Source of the DNA: Clostridium celatum DSM 1785
GTDB taxonomy: Bacteria; Bacillota; Clostridia; Clostridiales; Clostridiaceae
Direction: 5' to 3'
Length of the DNA stretch: 64,000 bases
Assembly: GCF_000320405.1 (NCBI RefSeq)
Contig: NZ_KB291645.1
Coordinates: 124,001 to 188,000, forward strand
Numbering within the stretch: position 1 is the stretch's first letter; each line of letters starts with the position of its first letter. The notes beneath the pieces were generated by a model that did not search any database, was not told where the DNA came from, and saw only the letters and a program-made list of their open reading frames with translations. The translations under genes were made by a program, and so were the position numbers. Positions 47,471 through 57,318 of the stretch are shown here, one piece after another.

Positions 47471-50400
47471 TTAAAATGGTAATCCATCTCTTCTCTTAAC
47501 ATTATTGCAATTAAATTCTGGTGGTACAGCTTTAAAATTCCTTTCATTCATTTGGAGATTATGATCAAGTATTTGAAATTCTCTTAAAGCTCTAATATCA
47601 ATTTCTCCAACAAGCAATGTATCATTTATTCCTCCACTAATTTGCAATATATTTTTTTCATAAGTTGATGACGGTTTAATAATCCTACTATCCCCTAATG
47701 TAGAGTCATTTACTTGTGCACAATAACAATGTACATCCCTAACTAAAGACTCCATGATATTAGAGTAATAATTTATATCTCTATTATGTACACTTCCAAC
47801 TAATAAATCTACATATGAAGTAAACAAAGCTCTATCTTTTATATTAGCCAACTCAAAACAACTAAATGAAGAGAAATCTATTCCTTTCCACCTTATTAAA
47901 TCATATTCTTTTTCATAATCTTTTCCTTGCTCTGGAAGTTTCCATCCATACCCCAATACCCAGTCCTTTTCTTTAGGTGAATAATGATTTTTTAATCTTA
48001 ATTTTATGATAGAATTAGCGTAATAATTATTATACTTTTTAGACAAGCAAGTTTTATATGGTATTATAGTAGCCATATAATTACAACATAATTTATTATC
48101 ATAAACAATATGCTCTAATCCGCAAATAATAACAACATTATGCTTTCTACTAAAATTAGATAGTACTTCTAATAATTTAAACGGAATACTCGCTTCAGGA
48201 AATATTATCATTTCTGCTTCTTCTTTAACTGCTTGATTTAATAAAGAATATATCTTTTCTAATTTTTTTTCTGTATTTTGTGATATTTTCTTAAAACTGT
48301 TTTCTAAGTCCTTATCGTATATTTTCATATTTATTACTGCAATTTTAAGCTTGTCTTTTTTTTCATATTTATTTATAGATAAAATATTTATAACTCTTTC
48401 CTGTTGAGTAAAAAGATATTCTTCTCTATTAAAATATCTTAAATAATCTAATTTTTTTATATTTTCTCTCTTTTCTTTATTTTCCTTAACCAGTTCTTTT
48501 ATATTTTTATTTATATTAGGTACTATGGTGTATTCATCATTACTATCATTAAAATTTAAATACTTATTAATAGTATTTTCTTCATTCTCTAATTCATATT
48601 TTTCTGTATCATCTAATCTATTTAATGAATTATATATTTTTTTACTACCTATAATTTCTTCACACCTACTTACAATTTTCCCCTGCCCTATTAACTTATT
48701 GATTTCATATAAAATACACTCATGGAAATGCACAACTCTGGGATTATATACCTTAGCAAATTCGTGAATTTCTTTCTTACAACCTACTACTTTATCTTTA
48801 TTTAAACAACTTATTTCACATTTAGAATTTAACACATATACATTATCATTACTGCATTCATTAGATTCTGTGTTATAAAAATAATCAATAAAATAATCAA
48901 AAGATTTTTTATACTCTATATTTGAAAATTTACAACTTTTTAAATCAGAATGTATTTCTATTTTTTCATTAGCTTCATGTAAAAAATCAACATATACTAA
49001 AACATTACTACTTTTAATATATTCTAAATAGTTGTTATAACAATAATTAATTAATGAACTTCTTACTAAGGAATGATTTAGCATATTAGATTTTCTAATG
49101 TTCTCTTTTAAAGAATATATTTTTTCATATTTAAATAATAACTTATCATATCTGCTTAAATCATTTGTAGTATTTAAACCTTTTTCAATTATCTTATTAT
49201 AATAATCTTCATCTTTTTTTTCTTTAAATTTTGAAATAAATAGTCCATCATCTAAAGAATAGTTTAGTGCAATAACAATTTTAAGATATGTTTTTAAATC
49301 ATTTCTTAAATTAATCATTTTTTCTTCTCTATAATAAAATTTATTTATTAACGTATTATCTATTTGAATATCAATTTCATCTATATTTTTATTGATGGCT
49401 CTAAATATTTTAAATATATAACTATATTTTTTATTTAACATATAATAATTAAAAACTTTATCCCATAAAAAATAATATTTTATTGCTGCCCTACTTTCAA
49501 ATATTCCTAATATTTTCTCATCTACATCTTTTGTACTATAACTATCCTCCAATTTATCTGAATATATTATTCTTGCTAAAAACTTGGATAAATCATAAGG
49601 ATTTACATTAATATCATTAACACTTGAAATTTTATGAATAGTATCTTTATAATCTATTTTATATACTTCATTATCAAAATTCCTTATAATTTCATATCTT
49701 TCAGGTAAAAACTTAAATACACTAGCATTCTTCCTTAATTCTTCTTTAAAACTTCTAATTAATGAATTTGAACCTTCTTTTTTAAAATCATAAATTTTTA
49801 CTTTTGAATCCTGTATTACAAGATAAGCACTCTCACTAATATAATTATTAAGAAGATATATTGTTTTAATTTCATTTCCATCAATATTTATTTTATCTAT
49901 TAACTCTTTAATATTTTCTTCATTATCTACATTGTTTTTATCATTAACTAACTTTATTAACTTTTCTAATATATTTTTTTCATCCCAACTTGAATAAATT
50001 AAATTTTGTGTTTTATCCTCTTGTAAAAACCTCTCAAATTCTTCATTTAATTCTTCTTTACTAATATTTTTTTTATAAGTTACATAAATATTTTTTAATA
50101 TTTTTATTTTATCTTGAACATTAATTCTTTTTATCTTTTTTATACATTCTTCCAAAGCCTCTTTATCTTCTAACGGTACTATTTCATTACATTGATTTTT
50201 ATTATTTACAAAATAAATAGACTTTTTAAAAATCTCATTTTTACAAAATTTATTATTAAAGATATATTTATGAATATTATCTTCATTTTCTTTAATGTAC
50301 TCCGCATTGAAAATTATTAATATATCATCAACATACCTTTTGTAATATAGTGGATTTAATTTATTTGTAAGTTCTTCATCAAAATTTTTTAAATACCAAT

Positions 50401-51313
50401 TTCCTAAAATATTACTTGGTAAAAACCCTATTGGCAATCTAAATTTTAAATTTTTATCTTCTTTATTATTAAATTTCACTTCATGTATTTTAGATGATAT
50501 AGTGTTTGAGTACCCTTTTATAACATTAAAAACAATATCATTAATTACTTCAAACGGTTTCAAATAGTTTTCACATTTAAATTTTCCATATTTTTTTTCA
50601 ATTATATAATTATATTTTTCTAATATTTCATTTTCATATTTTTTATCTTTTAAATTTATAGAATAGAAATATTCTTTTATATCTAATGATAACATTATAG
50701 TTCTTTTATTATTTTTCATTTGCTCTTCAACGATGCTTATCCCATCATCTCTCCATGATTCATACATAGTATAATATGGCTTAAACAATTTTAAGTTATT
50801 TAAATACATGCTATCATCAAGAATATTTCCTGCAGCAAATTCTTTATACTCTTTTTCTAACTCTTTCCCTATTAATAAAATCCACACTACTCCTATAATT
50901 TGGGTTTTAATATCCAAATCATAAAAATGTATTATTTTATCAATATAGCTATTTTCTCCCATGACTTTATTCGTTATTATACCTTCTTCTTTTATTTCTC
51001 TATCTATTAGATTTTTAGGTAGTACTCTTAATTTAGCATCCACAGGAAAACTATTTTTATAATCTCTATTTTTCGATGATACTTTACTTATCTCAATTAT
51101 TTCTCTAGCTAATTTTTTAAAGTAATTATCCATATTAGTTATATTAAATTCATTTTCACTTTCAAACTCAACAATTCTCTCTTTTAAATATATATTTCTT
51201 TTTTCATAATAAGAGTATGATTTAAGTTTTTTATATGCACTTTTTATGTATACCTCTAACCATTCTTCTTGACTTAACTTTTTTTTATCCATAATTTCTA
51301 AATCCTTTTCCAT
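47471..51313 (-). CDS. reverse transcriptase-nitrilase fusion, DRT type 1 (UG1)-like
   Basis: A 1280-residue fusion. Residues 95-400 form a reverse transcriptase: LSLDIKEYF with the first catalytic Asp (211), LPIGFLPSNILGNWYL, and YVDD at 327-330. A long helical middle region follows. Residues 990-1270 are a nitrilase-like domain with Glu1040 (FPEAS), Lys near 1108 (KNHYSP) and Cys1152 (FSCFEL) in the order of the catalytic triad. RT-nitrilase fusions of this size are known as DRT type 1 antiphage proteins. An internal ATG at 51292 has a better ribosome site than 51313. Confidence 0.9.
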   Translation of the reverse strand: MEKDLEIMDKKKLSQEEWLEVYIKSAYKKLKSYSYYEKRNIYLKERIVEFESENEFNITNMDNYFKKLAREIIEISKVSSKNRDYKNSFPVDAKLRVLPKNLIDREIKEEGIITNKVMGENSYIDKIIHFYDLDIKTQIIGVVWILLIGKELEKEYKEFAAGNILDDSMYLNNLKLFKPYYTMYESWRDDGISIVEEQMKNNKRTIMLSLDIKEYFYSINLKDKKYENEILEKYNYIIEKKYGKFKCENYLKPFEVINDIVFNVIKGYSNTISSKIHEVKFNNKEDKNLKFRLPIGFLPSNILGNWYLKNFDEELTNKLNPLYYKRYVDDILIIFNAEYIKENEDNIHKYIFNNKFCKNEIFKKSIYFVNNKNQCNEIVPLEDKEALEECIKKIKRINVQDKIKILKNIYVTYKKNISKEELNEEFERFLQEDKTQNLIYSSWDEKNILEKLIKLVNDKNNVDNEENIKELIDKINIDGNEIKTIYLLNNYISESAYLVIQDSKVKIYDFKKEGSNSLIRSFKEELRKNASVFKFLPERYEIIRNFDNEVYKIDYKDTIHKISSVNDINVNPYDLSKFLARIIYSDKLEDSYSTKDVDEKILGIFESRAAIKYYFLWDKVFNYYMLNKKYSYIFKIFRAINKNIDEIDIQIDNTLINKFYYREEKMINLRNDLKTYLKIVIALNYSLDDGLFISKFKEKKDEDYYNKIIEKGLNTTNDLSRYDKLLFKYEKIYSLKENIRKSNMLNHSLVRSSLINYCYNNYLEYIKSSNVLVYVDFLHEANEKIEIHSDLKSCKFSNIEYKKSFDYFIDYFYNTESNECSNDNVYVLNSKCEISCLNKDKVVGCKKEIHEFAKVYNPRVVHFHECILYEINKLIGQGKIVSRCEEIIGSKKIYNSLNRLDDTEKYELENEENTINKYLNFNDSNDEYTIVPNINKNIKELVKENKEKRENIKKLDYLRYFNREEYLFTQQERVINILSINKYEKKDKLKIAVINMKIYDKDLENSFKKISQNTEKKLEKIYSLLNQAVKEEAEMIIFPEASIPFKLLEVLSNFSRKHNVVIICGLEHIVYDNKLCCNYMATIIPYKTCLSKKYNNYYANSIIKLRLKNHYSPKEKDWVLGYGWKLPEQGKDYEKEYDLIRWKGIDFSSFSCFELANIKDRALFTSYVDLLVGSVHNRDINYYSNIMESLVRDVHCYCAQVNDSTLGDSRIIKPSSTYEKNILQISGGINDTLLVGEIDIRALREFQILDHNLQMNERNFKAVPPEFNCNNVKRRDGLPF

Positions 51314-51404
51314 ACTTTAATCAATATATTATCACAATACTTAATATTACACAATCTTACAACTTTATATTAAATTACTAAATAAATATCCAATAGTTCA
51401 TCTA

Positions 51405-51459
51405 AAAGTTTATATAAGCAACATATTTATACAATAAATATGTTGCTTATATAAACTTT
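51405..51459. repeat. 55-bp perfect hairpin (26-bp inverted repeat)
   Basis: Positions 51405-51430 and 51434-51459 are perfect inverted copies with a 3-nt loop. The arm centre is GCAACATATT. It ends 92 bases before the RT start. The minus strand continues with only four T, so a plain terminator is less clear than elsewhere in this window. Confidence 0.85.
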
Positions 51460-51753
51460 ACTTCACTTTTATTGATCAATTACTAAATAAATATTACGCT
51501 TCTATTAAGTAGTTATTTTATTATAAAATCTATATTTATTCGTTCTTTTCAATATCATTAATTAAATACTATTTAATTAAGAATCATAAATCTTTCACTA
51601 TATTTAGATCAACAAAAGATATATAAGAATTAAATACTCCTTATAGTTAGGCAAGAACATCTTTGTATGCTTTTATACTATATTTTTTAAATTCTAAATG
51701 TATTCTTTATAAAGCTAACAATGATGGTCATATAGCTATCAATATAGTATTTT

Positions 51754-51802
51754 CACATACTTAAAGGCAGTAATATAAAATTAATCATATTACTGCCTTT
51801 TT
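51754..51802. repeat. direct repeat copy B, containing the AIM24-gene terminator
   Basis: Identical over 49 bases to 46236-46284 and in the same orientation. It lies 56 bases beyond the stop of the AIM24-like gene on the minus strand, where its stem acts as that gene's natural terminator. Confidence 0.9.
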
Positions 51803-51857
51803 AACCTATATATTAAAAATTAAAATCAATACATTTCTATATTATTTTACACTTATA

Positions 51858-52646
51858 TTAACTTTCAAATAAATTTCCTAATCCTCCAAGAATACTTCCT
51901 TCGCCTTTTGTGTTGTTAGTAAGCTGTGGTGCTGCTGATATAATTCTATCTGCAAATCTGCTAAATGGTAAACTTTGAATCCATACATCACCAGGGCCTT
52001 TAAGAGTTGCAAAAAATAATCCTTCACCACCAAATATACTATTCTTAAGTCCTCCAACAAATTGTATATCATAGCTTACATTTTTAGTCATAGCTACTAA
52101 ACATCCAGTATCTATCTTTAAAATTTGTCCTGGCATAAGTGTTTTTCTAACTATAGTTCCTCCACCATGAATAAAAGCTAATCCGTTTCCTTGAAGCCTT
52201 TGAAGTATAAAACCTTCTCCTCCAAAAAAACCTGCTCCTATTTTTTTAGTAAAAGCAATATCAAGACTTATTCCCTTTGCACAACATAAAAATGCATCCT
52301 TCTGACAAATTAACTCTCCTCCTAAGACTGTTAAGTCCATAGGTAGTATTTTCCCTGGATACGGAGCTGAAAAAGCAACACTTTCTCTTCCATATCCCAT
52401 ATTAGTAAAAGCAGTCATAAAAATACTTTCACCTGTTAATGCTCTTTTTGCAGCTCCTCCTATTTTACCAAATAATCCCCTACTATTTTTTTCACTACCA
52501 TCACCTAAAACAGTTTCCATAACAATGCTATTATCCATCATCATCATGGCTCCTGCTTCTGCCATAACAGTTTCATTAGGATCTAGCTCTATTTCTACAA
52601 ATTGCATTTCACTACCATGTATCTTATAATCAATTTCATGTACCAT
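51858..52646 (-). CDS. AIM24/TIGR00266 family protein
   Basis: Protein of 262 residues rich in beta strands. Family motifs are GSEMQFVEIELDPNETVMAEAGAMMMMD near the start, then GLFGKIGGAAKRALTGESIFMTAF, GGEGFILQRLQGNGLAFIHGGGTIVRK and GGLKNSIFGGEGLFFATLKGPGDVWIQSLP. The family (TIGR00266, related to mitochondrial AIM24) has no established biochemical role in bacteria. It has its own promoter region and terminator. Confidence 0.92.
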   Translation of the reverse strand: MVHEIDYKIHGSEMQFVEIELDPNETVMAEAGAMMMMDNSIVMETVLGDGSEKNSRGLFGKIGGAAKRALTGESIFMTAFTNMGYGRESVAFSAPYPGKILPMDLTVLGGELICQKDAFLCCAKGISLDIAFTKKIGAGFFGGEGFILQRLQGNGLAFIHGGGTIVRKTLMPGQILKIDTGCLVAMTKNVSYDIQFVGGLKNSIFGGEGLFFATLKGPGDVWIQSLPFSRFADRIISAAPQLTNNTKGEGSILGGLGNLFES

Positions 52647-52879
52647 ATACCTTTATCTCCTTATATAATATTAGATGCTTCTTTTTCAAGTTCCATTTAC
52701 TTTTCTAACTTATTCATCTTTATTTCTCACTTCTTTTATTAATTTAATTATTCGATTAGTTCTTTATACTTATATATAATTCTTTTTCCAAAGAAACTTG
52801 TATATTCAATATCAGCTCTAATTACAACTATATTCCTTCTTATAAACATATTATTTTATCATCATTATATACATTATAC

Positions 52880-53470
52880 TTACTTAGTTATTAAAACATT
52901 TAACCATTCTAAGTTACTTCTTCCACCAAGAGTATCACCTGATTTGTAAATTTTTCTTATTATTAGTTCTGGAATATTTTTAATCATTTCTTCAAAGCTT
53001 TCTTTTGTATAGCAATTAAAATATCTTCCCTTATCATCAATATACTCATTATTGCCATACTTAAAAGACATATAAAAAACTCCGTCTCTATTTAAATTAC
53101 AAGATATATTCTTAATTACATCAACTATATTACTTCTATTAACATGAAGTAACGAAGCACATGCCCATATTCCATCATAACTTTCAGTTAATCTTAAATC
53201 TTCAAATTTACTAACTATAACTTCTTGTCCAATAACTCTTGAAGCCAGCTTTGCTAACTCCTTTGAACCATCAACTGCCGTTATTTTATATCCCTTATCT
53301 ATAAATACTTTACTATCTCTACCGGAGCCACAACCTAAATCTAAAATTGCTCCTCCACTTGGTATTTCACTTAAAAAGTCACTATATAAATGACTCATAT
53401 CAATATCTAATGTACTTTCTACATAGCTTTTTGAATTACTATTATAAAAATCTACAGTCTTATCTTCCAT
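52880..53470 (-). CDS. class I SAM-dependent methyltransferase
   Basis: Protein of 196 residues. The SAM loop GAILDLGCGSGRDSKVF, the acidic ITAVDGSKEL and the post-II segment YDGIWACASLLHV are clear. It resembles the TehB/UbiE-like small methyltransferases. AGGAGAAC precedes the ATG. It lies 46 bases downstream of the mcrC stop and could be part of the same transcript, but its type does not suggest DNA modification (no NPPY or DPPY motif). The substrate is unknown. Confidence 0.88.
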   Translation of the reverse strand: MEDKTVDFYNSNSKSYVESTLDIDMSHLYSDFLSEIPSGGAILDLGCGSGRDSKVFIDKGYKITAVDGSKELAKLASRVIGQEVIVSKFEDLRLTESYDGIWACASLLHVNRSNIVDVIKNISCNLNRDGVFYMSFKYGNNEYIDDKGRYFNCYTKESFEEMIKNIPELIIRKIYKSGDTLGGRSNLEWLNVLITK

Positions 53471-53516
53471 TAAGTTCTCCTACTTTTCTTTTATAATTTA
53501 AATCAATATAACTATC

Positions 53517-54764
53517 TTAAATAATTAATTCATATAATTCATTCTTTGTTTTTTCATAATTATCTAAAGCAATTTCACATACTAAAATTTTCTTATTTCC
53601 ATCAACATGATTCAAGCTCCACCTTGAGTGTTCAATATCACTGTTAACTTTAGGATATAATAAAATACATTCTTCACACTCTATATATGTTGTAATATAA
53701 GCATACATTTGATAAATATCACTTTGAGAGTAAACTTCCCTATCATTAACAGATGAACTCTTCCACTTTGTATCAATTATAACCTTAGGTTTATTATCTT
53801 TATATATAACAATGTCAGGTTTTAATGCTATTTCATTTTTTTCTTTTAAAGTATTCCATAATAAATATCTAGATTTTTCCTGAGGATTTACTTTGATATT
53901 ACTGTCATGAAAAACTTTCTTCAATAAAATTCCAATGTATTCCTCATATAAATAATTAATTTCAAATAAAATTGAAAATCCATTTTCTTTCCCTAATGAT
54001 TTATCCATACTTGAATTTAATAATATTAATTTTGCTAATGTAAAACACTCTAAAAATCTATTATTAATTCTATTTAATCTATAATTTGAAATAATATTAT
54101 TAGAAATATACATATCTGAAACTTCATTAAAAACATTATTTATAATACTTAAATCCTTCTTTACATCATCATTCTTTGTTGAAAGTAAAATAACATTAAT
54201 AGCTCTTTTTAAAATAGCATTAAATAAATTATCCTCAGTAAATTCATCATATTTACAATTCATTTTATTTTTATTAATCGTATTTTCTTTTATACTTTTA
54301 GATATTAGAATTTTTCCCCTTATCATACTTAATGCTTCTTCTTTAGAAACATATTCTCTATATAACCCCTTTTCCAATTCACTTAAAAGTTTTTTTGAGA
54401 ATATTTTTGCCAAAATATCTAGTAATGAATTATTTAGAATATTACTATTTAATAACTCTTTTATATCTACAGATAGTTTATTACACTTAGAAAGCATAAA
54501 CATAAGAATTTTCCTATCTTTTATTATGTCATTACTTAACGATATCTTAGGCAATATCTCAATAATTAAATTCTTTACCTTTATTATTCCAACATAGTTA
54601 ATAAATTTAATTTTATTATAATCATATACTATTGATTTATTACCTATATTTTTCTTTAAATATAAACAAAGCTCTCTATATTCAGAAGATGTTATTTCAT
54701 TATCTTCACTACCAATACTTAACCAATCGTAACCTTCTTTTAAAATTATATATTTAATCTTCAT
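53517..54764 (-). CDS. mcrC: McrC family nuclease subunit
   Basis: Protein of 415 residues. The N-terminal part is the helical/strand DNA-binding McrC region, and the C-terminal part has a PD-(D/E)XK nuclease core: IALKPDIVIYKDNKPKVIIDTKWK, where Asp, Asp and Lys are catalytic. It pairs with the McrB GTPase, whose gene overlaps it by 11 bases. Together they would cleave modified foreign DNA in a GTP-dependent way. Confidence 0.93.
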   Translation of the reverse strand: MKIKYIILKEGYDWLSIGSEDNEITSSEYRELCLYLKKNIGNKSIVYDYNKIKFINYVGIIKVKNLIIEILPKISLSNDIIKDRKILMFMLSKCNKLSVDIKELLNSNILNNSLLDILAKIFSKKLLSELEKGLYREYVSKEEALSMIRGKILISKSIKENTINKNKMNCKYDEFTEDNLFNAILKRAINVILLSTKNDDVKKDLSIINNVFNEVSDMYISNNIISNYRLNRINNRFLECFTLAKLILLNSSMDKSLGKENGFSILFEINYLYEEYIGILLKKVFHDSNIKVNPQEKSRYLLWNTLKEKNEIALKPDIVIYKDNKPKVIIDTKWKSSSVNDREVYSQSDIYQMYAYITTYIECEECILLYPKVNSDIEHSRWSLNHVDGNKKILVCEIALDNYEKTKNELYELII

Positions 54765-57273
54765 ATATGTTTTTAAGCTCCTCTATTCCAATATTAGATT
54801 TTACTCTAAAGAATTCTTTAGAGCCTATATCACTAATATTTTTGAAGCCCTTAAATATTTTATTTGCTGATTTTTCCTCTTTATAAACAATATATTTATC
54901 ACCTTCAGATGATCCTATTCCCCCTAGAATCATTCCTACTTTTTCATTGTCTCCATAAAAATACTCTTGTAGTAATGGAATTATTTTATTAATAACTACA
55001 TTGATAATATCTGAATACGAATTACAGTTAACAAAATATGCATGTCCTATTAAATGATCCCTATCTAATAAAAATTCTATCCTTTCATTAATTGCAATTA
55101 ATAACTTGTCTAACTCTATACCATCAATTTCATCTAATATCTCATAATTAGGCATAATTTCTTCAAATATAAATCTTCTTCTTAATGCAATATCAATTTG
55201 AGCTATAGATTTATCAGATGTATTCATTGTTCCTATAATATATAAATTATTAGGAAGACTAAATTTTTCCTTTGTATAAGGTAAATTAGCTACAATTTGA
55301 TTACTTGTCCCTATTCTTTTATCCTCTTCTAATAATGTAATAAGCTCACCAAATACTTTTGATATATTACCTCTATTAATTTCATCAATAATAAGCACAA
55401 ACTTCTTTGCTTCTTTAAAAGCTTTTTCTTTATTAATATAATTATTAACCTTAAGTTTTTTATCATTGTAACTTAATTCATCTTCTTTATACTCCTCTTT
55501 TAACCCTTCATAAGCTGCATTATAAGATATTCTTTTTAAGATACCATCTTCTGTTACAAAATTACCTTTTCCATCCGATTTTAAACCTTCTATAAATTCC
55601 TCATATCCATAACTTTGGTGGAATGTACAAAATGCAATTTGACCCTTATCAACAAGCTCTTTATATTGATTTAATATAGCCTCTCTATTATCTTCAGCTA
55701 TTTCTGAATATCCTTCAGGATCAATTATTTCTAATGCTTTATTTATAACATTATAAGTTTTTCCTGTTCCCGGAGGTCCATATAAGATAAAATTCTTATT
55801 ATCTTCATTTAACTCATCTACTTCATTAGATATATTTTCTTCTATCTCGTGTGGTAAGTTAATATTGTTTAAAATTATATCTAAAACTTTCTCATTTTTT
55901 ATTTTAGTAAGTGTACCTAAATAATTTATTCCCTCAATTTCTCTAACTTCTTTTGATATCCATTCTACAGGAATAGTATGATGTAACCTTTCATCATATT
56001 CATACCCACTAGTAGCATCTTCAAGCACCTTAGCTACTGCTGATATTTTAAAAACAGAAATATCTCTCTTTTCTCCCTTAGTAAAAGAACTTTTTAATAT
56101 AACAATATCATCTTTTTTTATCTCACTAAAATTACTTAAGTTTTTAATTGTATTATTATCACAATTATTTTCCTTTAGATACTCTTTCAAAGTTCTTTTA
56201 TTTATAATTACATCACTTAAGTCTTCTTCAAAATATCCAACTGCTATTTTATTCTTCTCTATTAAATCTGGAAGTATATTATCTCCATCATAATTATGTC
56301 CTAAAGCCCAATAAGTTATTTTTCTTGGAGCCTTGCTAATAGTTTCCCATACAAAATTTGATAACTTAAACATCTCCCAATCTTTAAATGCATCCATTTC
56401 CTTAAGCTTTTTAGTTGCTAAATAATTTATTTCTACAATATTTTCTGCTGATTTATCTATATCTAAATTTAATATTTCTGCTAATGGAATTAATACTGAT
56501 GATGAATAAACATCTATAAATTTATTTGGCAAATAAATTGATAATATTTTTAGTAACACCATATTCCATAATGGTGGATTTAATTCTTTTATTCCTTCTA
56601 TATTGTCTTCCCTTGCAAACTCTATTGATTTTACTATTTTAGAAATAAGATCATTATATTCATACTTTAATTCATCACCTTCAATATATCTTTTCTTATT
56701 TCCATATCCTATGCAATATTTTCCGGTAGCATCCATATAGATATAAAACTTAGAAGCATTACCTCCACCAATAGCTCCACCTATTTCCTTTTTTCTCTCT
56801 AACCAATAAGTAAATACATCATTATATGTATCTGGATAATTTGCCTTTAGAACAATATACTCCTCTATGGGCATATCTATTAATTTATCTAAAGGGAACC
56901 TTTCAATAAATTTACTCTTATTATCTTCTAAAGTTTCAAAAAATTTATCTTTACTAATGTAATCTTTTGATGCTTCTATAAATTTTCTTAGCTTTTCATC
57001 TATTATTGTTTCTTGTACTTGATGTTTTTCTACTACTGATTCCATATCCACTTCTGATCTAGCTCCATATCTTAAATTTTCTACTCTCCAATAATATCCT
57101 CTACTAGGCTTTCCACTTTCACTTGCTCTTTCTAAACTATCCCCAACTGCCTGTACATTTAAAAACCTTCTTACCTCTGGAAAACTTTTAAATTCTGCTA
57201 CTAAATCTGTTCTATCTTTATCTCTATAACATTTTATATCTGCTAATGCTACTGTTCCAGCATATTTACCCAT
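54754..57273 (-). CDS. mcrB: McrB-type AAA+ GTPase with EVE-like domain
   Basis: Protein of 839 residues. The N-terminus (1-75) resembles no domain I know. Residues 140-310 are a helical region with KFYIYMDATGKYCIGYGNK. An EVE/PUA-like domain follows at about 320-440 (ITYWALGHNYDGDN ... VGYFEEDLSD). The motor has Walker A GPPGTGKT (499-506), Walker B LIIDEINRG (627-635) and the McrB signature GTMNTSDKS with ALRRRF (681-701). EVE domains bind modified bases, so this subunit probably recognises modified DNA. It is co-transcribed with the nuclease-helicase upstream and mcrC downstream. Confidence 0.92.
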   Translation of the reverse strand: MGKYAGTVALADIKCYRDKDRTDLVAEFKSFPEVRRFLNVQAVGDSLERASESGKPSRGYYWRVENLRYGARSEVDMESVVEKHQVQETIIDEKLRKFIEASKDYISKDKFFETLEDNKSKFIERFPLDKLIDMPIEEYIVLKANYPDTYNDVFTYWLERKKEIGGAIGGGNASKFYIYMDATGKYCIGYGNKKRYIEGDELKYEYNDLISKIVKSIEFAREDNIEGIKELNPPLWNMVLLKILSIYLPNKFIDVYSSSVLIPLAEILNLDIDKSAENIVEINYLATKKLKEMDAFKDWEMFKLSNFVWETISKAPRKITYWALGHNYDGDNILPDLIEKNKIAVGYFEEDLSDVIINKRTLKEYLKENNCDNNTIKNLSNFSEIKKDDIVILKSSFTKGEKRDISVFKISAVAKVLEDATSGYEYDERLHHTIPVEWISKEVREIEGINYLGTLTKIKNEKVLDIILNNINLPHEIEENISNEVDELNEDNKNFILYGPPGTGKTYNVINKALEIIDPEGYSEIAEDNREAILNQYKELVDKGQIAFCTFHQSYGYEEFIEGLKSDGKGNFVTEDGILKRISYNAAYEGLKEEYKEDELSYNDKKLKVNNYINKEKAFKEAKKFVLIIDEINRGNISKVFGELITLLEEDKRIGTSNQIVANLPYTKEKFSLPNNLYIIGTMNTSDKSIAQIDIALRRRFIFEEIMPNYEILDEIDGIELDKLLIAINERIEFLLDRDHLIGHAYFVNCNSYSDIINVVINKIIPLLQEYFYGDNEKVGMILGGIGSSEGDKYIVYKEEKSANKIFKGFKNISDIGSKEFFRVKSNIGIEELKNIYED

Positions 57274-57318
57274 TTATATCTTCCCCTTTTATCTTATATA
57301 TTTAAATAATATTAAATG

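Larger units (their letters stand above)
51314..51857. other. 544-bp noncoding leader region upstream of the RT gene
   Basis: No coding frame is credible here. The stretch contains the 55-bp hairpin at 51405-51459, a run of further AT-rich short inverted repeats (for example ATTAATTAAATACTATTTAATTAA near 51560) and the direct-repeat copy at 51754-51802. Several DRT families use a noncoding RNA encoded beside the RT, so a structured RNA is possible; this is inference. Confidence 0.5.

Noticed and set aside
46236-51802. Transposon or prophage explanation for the RT cassette
   Set aside because: No transposase, integrase or terminal inverted repeats are present; only the terminator-like direct repeats bound it.
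52880-53470. DNA methyltransferase partner of the McrBC system
   Set aside because: The protein has a SAM-binding fold but lacks DNA methyltransferase catalytic motifs and looks like a small-molecule methyltransferase.
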